A DNA stretch of 64,000 nt from Rhodanobacter sp. (GTDB lineage Bacteria; Pseudomonadota; Gammaproteobacteria; Xanthomonadales; Rhodanobacteraceae). The DNA lies in assembly GCA_024711345.1 (NCBI GenBank), contig JANJTA010000032.1, forward strand, positions 62,001 through 126,000. Reading direction: 5' to 3'. Below are positions 57,264 through 64,000 of this stretch, piece after piece; within the stretch, counting starts at the first letter, position 1, and every line of letters begins with the position of its first letter. The translations under genes and the position numbers were made by a program. The notes under the pieces are model-generated. The model did no database searches and was not told where the DNA came from. It saw only the letters and a program-made list of their open reading frames with translations.

Positions 57264-59078
57264 TCATTTCTTCTTCGGCACGTACAGGTCGGTGATGGTG
57301 CCTTCGTAGACTTCCGCGGCCATGCCGACCGATTCGCCCAGGGTCGGGTGCGGGTGGATGGTGAGGGCGATGTCGGCCGCCTCGCTGCCCATCTCGATCG
57401 CCAGCGCCAGTTCGGAGATCAGGTCGCCCGCGTGCACGCCGACGATGCCGCCACCGACGATGCGGTGGGTTTCCTCGTCGAAGATCAGCTTGGTGAAGCC
57501 CTCGGTGCGGTCGATGCCGATGGCGCGGCCCGAGGCGCCCCACGGGAACTTGCCCACACCGACGTTCAGCCCCTTTTCCTTCGCCTCGCGCTCGGTCACG
57601 CCGACCCAGGCGATTTCCGGGTCGGTGTAAGCGACCGACGGGATCACCCGCGCGTCGAAGTGGCTCTTCAGCCCCGCCACCGCTTCGGCGGCGACGTGCG
57701 CCTCGTGGGTGGCCTTGTGCGCCAGCATCGGCTGACCGACCAGGTCGCCGATGGCGAAGATGTGCGGCACGTTGGTGCGCATCTGCGTGTCGACATTGAT
57801 GAAGCCGCGTTCGCTCACCGCCACGCCGGCCTTGTCCGCGCCGATCTTGTTGCCGTTGGGCGAGCGGCCCACCGCGACCAGCACGCGGTCGAACAGCGTG
57901 GTCTCGGGAATGCTGTCGCCTTCGTAGCCGACCTCGATGCCCTTCTTGGTGGCCTTGGCGCTGACCACCTTGGTCTTCAGGTGCACGCCCTTGAGCCTGC
58001 CGCCCAGGCGCTTGGCCAGCGGCCGGATCAGGTCGGCGTCGGCGCCCGGGATCAGCTGGTCCATGAACTCGACCACGGTCACCGCGCTGCCCAGCGCCGA
58101 GTACACCGTGGCCATCTCCAGCCCGATGATGCCGCCGCCGACGACCAGCAGGTTTTTCGGCACGTCCTTCAGTTCCAGCGCGCCGGTGGAATCCATCACG
58201 CGCTCGTCGTCCCACGGGAACGCGGGCAGCTTCACCGACTGCGAGCCGGCGGCGATGATCGCGTGTTCGAAGCGCAGCAGCTTCACGCCTTCGGCCGTCT
58301 GGACTTCCATTTCGTGCGGCGACACGAACATGCCGGTGCCCACCAGCGTGCGCACCTTGCGCTGCTTCGCCATCGTGGCGAGGCCGCCGGTGAGCTGGCC
58401 GACCACCTTGCTCTTGAAGCCGCGCAGCTTGTCGAGGTCGATTTTCGGCGCGCCGAAGCTGACGCCGTGCGCGGCCATCGCCGCCGCCTCGTCGATCACC
58501 GCGGCGGCATGCAGCAGCGCCTTGGACGGGATGCAGCCCACGTTGAGGCAGACGCCGCCGAGGCTCGCGTAACGTTCGACCAGCACGGTGTCGACGCCGA
58601 GGTCGGCAGCGCGGAACGCAGCCGAGTAGCCGCCGGGGCCGGAGCCGAGCACCACCAGCTGGCATTCGATGTCGGCCTTGCGGCCCGAGGCGCCCGCAGC
58701 CTGCGGCGCTTTCCCCTCTCCCTGAGGGAGAGGGTGCCCCGAAGGGGTGGGTGAGGGTACGGGCGGAGCGGAAGACTTCGCTTCGCCCGTACCCTCACCC
58801 CCAGCCCCTCTCCCGGTGGGAGAGGGGAGCGAAGCGCCGGCCACTTCCAGCACCGCGATCACCGTGCCCTCGGACACCTCGTCGCCCACCTTGAGTCTCA
58901 ACTCCCTGATCACGCCGGCGGCGCTGGAGGGAATCTCCATGGTCGCCTTGTCCGACTCCAGCGTGATCAGGCTCTGCTCCTTCGCCACCGTGTCGCCGGC
59001 TTTCACCAGCACTTCGATCACCGGCACGTTGTCGTGGCCGCCGATGTCGGGAACCTTGATCTCGATCGTGTTCGCCAT
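57264..59078 (-). CDS. lpdA: Dihydrolipoyl dehydrogenase (E3) with N-terminal lipoyl domain
   Basis: The protein has 604 residues from the second ATG, spaced 8 bases from GGAGGCG. A lipoyl domain (1-80) carries the acceptor Lys44 in [11 protein letters not shown] linker (about 80-135) follows, then the flavoprotein: FAD motif VVLGSGPGGYS (from residue 142), redox cysteines Cys177 and Cys182 in GGVCLNVGCIPSK, NAD motif VVGGGIIGLEMA and the C-terminal His/Glu in LTIHPHPTLGE. It regenerates oxidised lipoamide for the pyruvate dehydrogenase complex. Residues about 84-122 of the linker are encoded by a dispersed palindromic repeat (58713-58827) inserted in frame. aceF lies just upstream. Confidence 0.95.
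   Translation of the reverse strand: MANTIEIKVPDIGGHDNVPVIEVLVKAGDTVAKEQSLITLESDKATMEIPSSAAGVIRELRLKVGDEVSEGTVIAVLEVAGASLPSPTGRGAGGEGTGEAKSSAPPVPSPTPSGHPLPQGEGKAPQAAGASGRKADIECQLVVLGSGPGGYSAAFRAADLGVDTVLVERYASLGGVCLNVGCIPSKALLHAAAVIDEAAAMAAHGVSFGAPKIDLDKLRGFKSKVVGQLTGGLATMAKQRKVRTLVGTGMFVSPHEMEVQTAEGVKLLRFEHAIIAAGSQSVKLPAFPWDDERVMDSTGALELKDVPKNLLVVGGGIIGLEMATVYSALGSAVTVVEFMDQLIPGADADLIRPLAKRLGGRLKGVHLKTKVVSAKATKKGIEVGYEGDSIPETTLFDRVLVAVGRSPNGNKIGADKAGVAVSERGFINVDTQMRTNVPHIFAIGDLVGQPMLAHKATHEAHVAAEAVAGLKSHFDARVIPSVAYTDPEIAWVGVTEREAKEKGLNVGVGKFPWGASGRAIGIDRTEGFTKLIFDEETHRIVGGGIVGVHAGDLISELALAIEMGSEAADIALTIHPHPTLGESVGMAAEVYEGTITDLYVPKKK
58713..58827. repeat. CCCTCTCCC-type repeat inserted in frame in lpdA
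   Basis: Hairpins CCCCTCTCCCTGAGGGAGAG (58713) and CCCCTCTCCCGGTGGGAGAG (58805) enclose an inner inverted pair (GGTGAGGGTACGGGCG and CGCCCGTACCCTCACC). This is the same architecture as 15587-15691. The insert codes for a Pro/Gly/Ser-rich stretch in the interdomain linker, where extra residues can be tolerated. Confidence 0.9.
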
Positions 59079-59092
59079 CGTCATCGCCTCCG

Positions 59093-60481
59093 TCAGAGCA
59101 GCAGCCGGCGGATGTCGCCGAGCTGGTTGGCGAGGAAGCTGGCGAAGCGCGCGGCGAGCGCGCCGTCGATCACCCGGTGGTCGTACGACAGGGACAGCGG
59201 CAGGATCAGTCGCGGCGCGAATTCCTTACCGTTCCACACCGGCTTGGTCACCGACTTGGAGACGCCGAGGATGGCCACTTCCGGCGCGTTGACGATCGGC
59301 GTGAAGTAGGTGCCGCCGATGCCGCCGAGCGAGCTGATCGAGAAGCAGCCGCCGGACATCTCGGCCGGGCCGAGCTTCTTGTCGCGCGCCTTCTTCGAGA
59401 TCTCGGCGAGGTCGCGGGCCAGGTCGAGCAGGCCCTTCTTGTCGCAGTCGCGGATCACCGGCACCACCAGGCCGTCGGGCGTGTCCACCGCGATGCCGAT
59501 GTGGAAATACTTCTTCAGGATCAGCTTCTCGCCGGACTCGTCGAGCGAGGCGTTGAACTGCGGGAACGCCTTCAGCGCGGCCACCACCGCCTTGATCTGG
59601 AACACCAGCGGGCTGATCTTGAGGTCCTTGTTCTCGGCGCCGAGCTGCTTGCGGAACGCCTCCATCTCGGTGATGTCGGCGTCCTCGTGCTGGGTGACGT
59701 GCGGGATCATCGCCCAGTTGCGCGCCAGGTTCGCACCGGAAATCTTCTGGATGCGGGTGAGCGGCTTCTCCTCGATCTCGCCGAACTTGGCGAAGTCGAC
59801 CTTCGGCCACGGCAGCAGGTTCAGGCCGCCCACCGCGGCGGCGGCGCCGGCCACCGGACGCGCGCCGGAGGCGAGCGCGTGCTTGACGTAGGTGCTGACG
59901 TCCTCGCGCTGGATGCGGCCGCCGCGGCCGCTGCCCTTCACCTGCTGGATGTCCACGCCCAGTTCGCGCGCGAACGCGCGCACCGCCGGGCTGGCGTACG
60001 GCGCGTCGCCGGGCATCACGATGTTGGCGTCGAACGGCGGGCGCGCCTGCGGCGATACGTCGCCCTCGGGCGCGTTGTGCGCACCCTGGACGGCGGCCGG
60101 CGCGGGTTGCGCTGCGGCGGGAGCGGGCGCGGGACCGGGAGCAGGGGCGGGCGCGGACGCGGGTGCGGGGGCGGGCGCCGCCGGCACCGGGGCCGGCGCG
60201 GCGGCGGCGGGCCTGGTGGCGGCCGGTTCGGCGGCGGCGGCGCCGTCGGTTTCGATCACCGCAATCAGCGTCCCCTCGGAGACTTCATCGCCCACCTTCA
60301 GCTTCATTTCCTTCACCGTGCCGGCAAACGGCGCGGGCACTTCCATGGTCGCCTTGTCCGATTCCAGCGTGATCAGGCTCTGTTCCTTCTCCACCCGGTC
60401 GCCGGCCTTGACCAGCACTTCGATGACGGGAACGTCCGCGTGGCCGATGTCGGGGACGCGGGCTTCTTTGAGGTCGGCCAT
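59093..60481 (-). CDS. aceF: Pyruvate dehydrogenase complex E2, dihydrolipoamide acetyltransferase
   Basis: The protein has 462 residues from an ATG with AGGAG 7 bases upstream. One lipoyl domain (1-80, Lys43 in [10 protein letters not shown]) is followed by a very Ala/Pro-rich swinging linker (about 82-135), a peripheral subunit-binding domain ([25 protein letters not shown]) and the catalytic core ending with the acyltransferase motif [10 protein letters not shown]. It transfers acetyl groups to CoA. lpdA follows after 14 bases. The E1 gene aceE is not upstream: the next gene is a divergent ABC transporter. Confidence 0.95.
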   Translation of the reverse strand: MADLKEARVPDIGHADVPVIEVLVKAGDRVEKEQSLITLESDKATMEVPAPFAGTVKEMKLKVGDEVSEGTLIAVIETDGAAAAEPAATRPAAAAPAPVPAAPAPAPASAPAPAPGPAPAPAAAQPAPAAVQGAHNAPEGDVSPQARPPFDANIVMPGDAPYASPAVRAFARELGVDIQQVKGSGRGGRIQREDVSTYVKHALASGARPVAGAAAAVGGLNLLPWPKVDFAKFGEIEEKPLTRIQKISGANLARNWAMIPHVTQHEDADITEMEAFRKQLGAENKDLKISPLVFQIKAVVAALKAFPQFNASLDESGEKLILKKYFHIGIAVDTPDGLVVPVIRDCDKKGLLDLARDLAEISKKARDKKLGPAEMSGGCFSISSLGGIGGTYFTPIVNAPEVAILGVSKSVTKPVWNGKEFAPRLILPLSLSYDHRVIDGALAARFASFLANQLGDIRRLLL

Positions 60482-60709
60482 GATGACTCCTGCTGGCGAG
60501 GGCGTACCGCTCGGGGATGGCGGTCGCGGACAAGGGGTCAATCATAACGAAGGCACGCCCGATCCGTATCCCCGCAGGCATTGATCCGAGTGACTTTCCG
60601 TCCACCATGCGTATGCGTATGCATGACCTTGAGCGCAGGCGGGACGACCGCGCCTTCCCCTAGTCTGGCCGCATCGCCCCGCTGCGCCGGTGGCGCAGGA
60701 AACCCCCCG

Positions 60710-61594
60710 ATGCTGACCATACGCGAGCTGTCGAAGACCTACGCCAACGGCGTGCGGGCATTGCGCGAGGTGTCGCTGGACATCCCCCACGGCATGTTCG
60801 GCCTGCTCGGCCCGAACGGTGCGGGCAAGTCGTCGCTGATGCGCACCATCGCCACGCTGCAGGAGCCGGACGCGGGCACGATCCGGCTGGACGGGATGGA
60901 CCTGCTGGCCGACAAGCAGGCCACCCGCCGCCTGCTCGGCTACCTGCCGCAGGAGTTCGGCGTGTACCCGAAGGTCTCGGCCGAGGCGATGCTGGAGCAC
61001 TTCGCCGTGCTCAAGGGCATCGTCGCCAAGGGCGAGCGCAAGGAACTGGTCGAGTCGCTGCTGCGCCAGGTGAACCTGTGGGACGTGCGCAAGCGCAAGC
61101 TGGGCACCTACTCCGGCGGCATGCGCCAGCGCTTCGGCATCGCCCAGGCGCTGCTCGGCGACCCGCGGCTGGTGATCGTCGATGAACCCACCGCCGGGCT
61201 CGACCCGGAAGAACGCAACCGCTTCCTCAACCTGCTGGCGGAGATCGGCGAGCGGGTGGTGGTGATCCTCTCCACCCACATCGTGGAGGACGTGACCGAC
61301 CTGTGCCCGCGCATGGCGATCCTCGGCCAAGGCCAGGTGCTGCTGGCCGGCGAGCCGACCGAGGCGATCCGCTCGCTGGACGGCCGCGTGTGGCGGTGCA
61401 CGATCGACAAGGCCGAACTGGACGGCTACCGCGCCCGCATGAACATCTTGTCCACCCGCCTCGCCGGCGGCCGCACCCTGCTGCACGTGCTGGCCGACGC
61501 GCTGCCGGAAGAAGGCTTCGAGCCCGTCGCGCCCGACCTGGAGGACGTCTACTTCGGCCGCCTGCGCGCGCAGGCCGTCGCGCGCGCCGCCTGA
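60710..61594 (+). CDS. ABC transporter ATP-binding protein
   Basis: The protein has 294 residues from the ATG before LTIRELSKTYANGVRAL, with CAGGAA upstream. Walker A is GLLGPNGAGKSS, the Q-loop lies in YLPQEFGVYP, the signature is TYSGGMRQR and Walker B is LVIVDEPTAGLDPEER, with His in LSTHIVEDV. The C-terminal extension of about 80 residues ends LEDVYFGRLR, as in CcmA/NatA-type export ATPases. It pairs with the next gene, 32 bases on. Confidence 0.93.
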   Translation: MLTIRELSKTYANGVRALREVSLDIPHGMFGLLGPNGAGKSSLMRTIATLQEPDAGTIRLDGMDLLADKQATRRLLGYLPQEFGVYPKVSAEAMLEHFAVLKGIVAKGERKELVESLLRQVNLWDVRKRKLGTYSGGMRQRFGIAQALLGDPRLVIVDEPTAGLDPEERNRFLNLLAEIGERVVVILSTHIVEDVTDLCPRMAILGQGQVLLAGEPTEAIRSLDGRVWRCTIDKAELDGYRARMNILSTRLAGGRTLLHVLADALPEEGFEPVAPDLEDVYFGRLRAQAVARAA

Positions 61595-61626
61595 CGGCCG
61601 GCGGCCCATACCGGACGGGAAGACCG

Positions 61627-64000
61627 ATGTTCTTCGAGATACTCCGTTTCGAACTGCGCCAGCAGCTGCGCGCGCCGTTGTTCTGGATCGTCGCGGCGGC
61701 ATTCGGCGCACTGGCGTTCGCGCTGGCCAGCACCGACGCGGTGATCGTCGGCGGCGCCAGCGGCAACGTGCTGCGCAACGCGCCGCTGGTCATCGCGCGG
61801 CTGCTCGGCGTGCTCACCGTGCTCAGCACCTTCCTGGTGACGGTGTTCGTGGCCGGCGCGGCGCTGCGCGATTTCGAGCAGCGTACCGCGGAGTTGTTCT
61901 TCACCACGCCGATCGGCCGCGGCGCCTATCTCGGCGGCCGTTTCGCCGCCGGCTACCTCGCCGCGCTGGCGGTCATGCTGGCCTGTGCGCTGGGCGTGGC
62001 CATTGGCGGCGCCATGCCGTGGATCGACGCGGCGCGGCTGGGTCCGGCGAGCTGGCACGGCTACGCCTGGGCGTTCGGGGTGATGGTGCTGCCGGACCTG
62101 CTGTTCATCGGCGCGCTGCTGTTCCTGCTCGCCACCACCACGCGCTCGCTGCTGGCTAGCTACATCGGCCTGATCGCCTACTTCGTGCTGAATGCCGTGG
62201 TCGGCCTGCTGACCCGCGACGTCAACAACCACTTCATCGCCGCGATGCTCGACCCGTTCGGCGGCCGCACCCTGGCCCTGGTCACGCGCTACTGGTCGGC
62301 CGACCAGGCCAATCACGAATTGCCCGCGCTGAGCGGCGTGCTGCTGTTCAATCGCGTGCTGTGGAGCGCGGTCGGCGTGGCCATGCTGGGCGTCGCGGCG
62401 GCGCTGTTCCGGCCGACCCGCGAAGGCCTGCAGCTGCCGCGGCGCAGGAAGCGCAGCGAGCCGCCGCTGCTGCGCCCGCAGGCGGGCGCCACCGCGCTGG
62501 CCCTGCCGAAGGTGCGCGTGGCCGACGACCGGCGCGCCCACCTGCTGCAGCTGCGCAGGCAGTTCGCGTTCGACACCCTGGGGGTGCTGCGCGGGGCGCC
62601 GTTCCTGATCATGCTGGCGCTCGGGCTGTTCAACCTGGTCTTCGCGCTGGCGCTGTCCAGCCAGATCTACGGCACCGCCACCTGGCCGGTGACGCACCAG
62701 GTGCTGGAGAACGTGCGCGGCAGCTTCCAGTGGCTGCTGTACATCATCGTCACGTTCTACGCCGGCGAGCTGGTGTGGCGCGAGCGCAGCCAGCGCTCGG
62801 CCGAGGTCAGCGACGCCTTCCCGGTGCCGGACTGGGTGCCGCTGACCGCCAAGCTGGGCGCCCTGCTGGCGGTGATCGCCACGTTCCTGCTGATCGGCGC
62901 GCTGGTCGGCATCCTGTGGCAGCTGGGTCACGGCTACACGCAGCTGGAACCGGGCCTGTACCTGGCCACGCTGGCCTTGAACGCGCTGCCGTTCGTGCTG
63001 CTGGCGGTGCTGGCGCTGTTCCTGCAGGTGCTCGCGAACAACAAGTTCCTCGGCTACCTGCTGACCATCGTGTGGCTGGTGCTGAGCACGATCGGCTTCA
63101 GCCTGCTGCACTGGGAGCAGTACCTGTACAACTACGGCAACGCGCCGGACGTGCCCTACTCGGACATGAACGGCTTCGGCCATTTCCTCGGCGCCGCCTT
63201 GTGGTTCGATTTCTACTGGACCTGCGCCGCGGTGGCGCTGCTGGTGCTGGCCGCACTGTTCTGGGTGCGCGGCACCGAGCCGTCATGGCGCGAACGCCTG
63301 CGCGAAGCACGCGCGCGGCTGCATGCGCCGGCGAAGCTCGTGCTGGCGGCGGCGCTGCTCGCCTTCGCCGGCAGCGGCGCCTGGATCTACTACAACACCA
63401 ACGTGCTGAACCACTTTCAGAGCAGCACGGCGAAGACGATCCGGCGCGCCGACTACGAGAAGAAATACGCGAAGTACAAGGACCTGCCGCAGCCGCGCAT
63501 CACCGCGGTGAAGGCCGACGTCGACATCTTCCCGTACCGGCGCCGGCTCGCCATCCGCGGCCACTACACCCTGGTCAACAAGACTGCTGCCCCGATCAGC
63601 GAGCTGCACGTGAACTTCCACGAAGCGTTCGTCGTGAAGTCGCTGGCGTTCGCGCCGCACGACACGCTCAGCGCGGACCAGGCGCTCGGCTACACCATCT
63701 ACCGGCTGAAGACGCCGCTGATGCCGGGCGCGTCGATGCCATTCGACTTCACGCTGGCATATGCGCCGAAGGGCTTCACCAACAGCCCGGAAGGCGAGTT
63801 CCTCGCGCACAACGGCAGCTTCTTCAACAACAGCGTGATGCCGCAGTTCGGCTACCAGACCCAGACGCAGCTCACCGACCGCAACGACCGCCGCAAGTAC
63901 GGGCTTTCCGCCGAGGTGCCGCGGATGCCGAAGCTGGGCGACGAGCAGGCCCGCGCGAACACCTACCTCAGCAACGATGCCGACTGGATCGACTTTGACA
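61627..64000 (+). CDS. ABC permease, probably fused to an M1-type aminopeptidase (cut by window edge)
   Basis: The 791 codons in the window stay open to the right edge. Two sets of about six helices (61627-62400 and 62590-63400) frame a short Arg/Pro-rich cytoplasmic loop, as in duplicated ABC-2-type permeases. After the last helix (VLAAALLAFAGSGAWIYYN) the sequence becomes a soluble beta-rich domain (about 590 onward: DVDIFPYRRRLAIRGHYTLV, FFNNSVMPQFGYQ). This resembles the N-terminal domain of M1 zinc aminopeptidases found fused to such permeases in gammaproteobacteria. The HExxH site would lie outside the window. The substrate is unknown; export or membrane peptide processing is likely. 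Confidence 0.83.
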   Translation, partial: MFFEILRFELRQQLRAPLFWIVAAAFGALAFALASTDAVIVGGASGNVLRNAPLVIARLLGVLTVLSTFLVTVFVAGAALRDFEQRTAELFFTTPIGRGAYLGGRFAAGYLAALAVMLACALGVAIGGAMPWIDAARLGPASWHGYAWAFGVMVLPDLLFIGALLFLLATTTRSLLASYIGLIAYFVLNAVVGLLTRDVNNHFIAAMLDPFGGRTLALVTRYWSADQANHELPALSGVLLFNRVLWSAVGVAMLGVAAALFRPTREGLQLPRRRKRSEPPLLRPQAGATALALPKVRVADDRRAHLLQLRRQFAFDTLGVLRGAPFLIMLALGLFNLVFALALSSQIYGTATWPVTHQVLENVRGSFQWLLYIIVTFYAGELVWRERSQRSAEVSDAFPVPDWVPLTAKLGALLAVIATFLLIGALVGILWQLGHGYTQLEPGLYLATLALNALPFVLLAVLALFLQVLANNKFLGYLLTIVWLVLSTIGFSLLHWEQYLYNYGNAPDVPYSDMNGFGHFLGAALWFDFYWTCAAVALLVLAALFWVRGTEPSWRERLREARARLHAPAKLVLAAALLAFAGSGAWIYYNTNVLNHFQSSTAKTIRRADYEKKYAKYKDLPQPRITAVKADVDIFPYRRRLAIRGHYTLVNKTAAPISELHVNFHEAFVVKSLAFAPHDTLSADQALGYTIYRLKTPLMPGASMPFDFTLAYAPKGFTNSPEGEFLAHNGSFFNNSVMPQFGYQTQTQLTDRNDRRKYGLSAEVPRMPKLGDEQARANTYLSNDADWIDFD

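Noticed and set aside
60095..60240. Ala/Pro-rich low-complexity tract as an inserted repeat
   Set aside because: It is the usual flexible linker of the E2 subunit; no palindromic repeat architecture is present.

Overview
The window looks like the chromosome of a high-GC gammaproteobacterium of the Xanthomonadales, most likely Rhodanobacteraceae (Rhodanobacter or Dyella type). This rests on the GC-rich codon use, the many TonB-dependent receptors, the DapB, PurC, DjlA and Rpe types, an E3 component with its own lipoyl domain, and the GTAGGAGC-type and CCCTCTCCC-type interspersed palindromes. No tRNA, rRNA, insertion sequence, prophage or CRISPR array was seen.

Layout. (1) 1-17580 is a dense peptidoglycan-peptide locus. 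The minus strand carries a DUF819 membrane protein, an NlpC/P60 endopeptidase, an L-Ala-D/L-Glu-type epimerase, an RpiR regulator, an L,D-transpeptidase-like protein and a dicarboxylate/glutamate-type symporter cut by the window edge. The plus strand carries a transglutaminase-like exported protein, an Oar-like TonB receptor, a DAP decarboxylase, an M19 dipeptidase, two serine beta-lactamase-fold hydrolases, a VanX-like D,D-dipeptidase lipoprotein and an AmiD-like amidase lipoprotein. Nearly every bond and product of a stem peptide has a matching activity, so this is best read as a muropeptide scavenging system. (2) 17680-29213 is an amino-sugar (GalNAc/galactosamine-like) locus: a TonB receptor, a DeoR/AgaR-type regulator, an exported amidohydrolase, a Tat-exported GH36 enzyme, a DMT permease, a KbaZ-type protein, an AgaS isomerase/deaminase and a BadF-type sugar kinase. 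Two divergent promoter regions share CGAAA repeats. (3) 29235-35037 is a tripartite RND efflux operon. An AmiD relic lies next to it.

(4) 35465-45944 is mostly housekeeping (trpE, rpe, djlA, a cytochrome c, purC). It is interrupted by a two-component system resembling the dedicated-sortase type, two tiny genes and a structured non-coding stretch. (5) 46064-53997 holds a GH50-agarase-like exported glycosidase, an amino-acid permease, an ATP-grasp protein, a flippase-like membrane protein, dinB, a small exported His-rich protein and a TRIC-type channel. (6) 54114-56398 is an ECF sigma-factor neighbourhood with a striking inverted repeat in front of it. (7) 56414-64000 holds a variant dapB, lpdA and aceF (no aceE alongside), then an ABC ATPase and a long ABC permease that runs off the end of the window.

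Palindromic repeats have been captured inside coding sequence three times: the beta-lactamase leader, the VanX leader and the lpdA linker. Transcription units are compact, with many 4-base ATGA or GTGA overlaps, so translational coupling is common. All functions are assigned from sequence motifs and context alone; no database search was possible.
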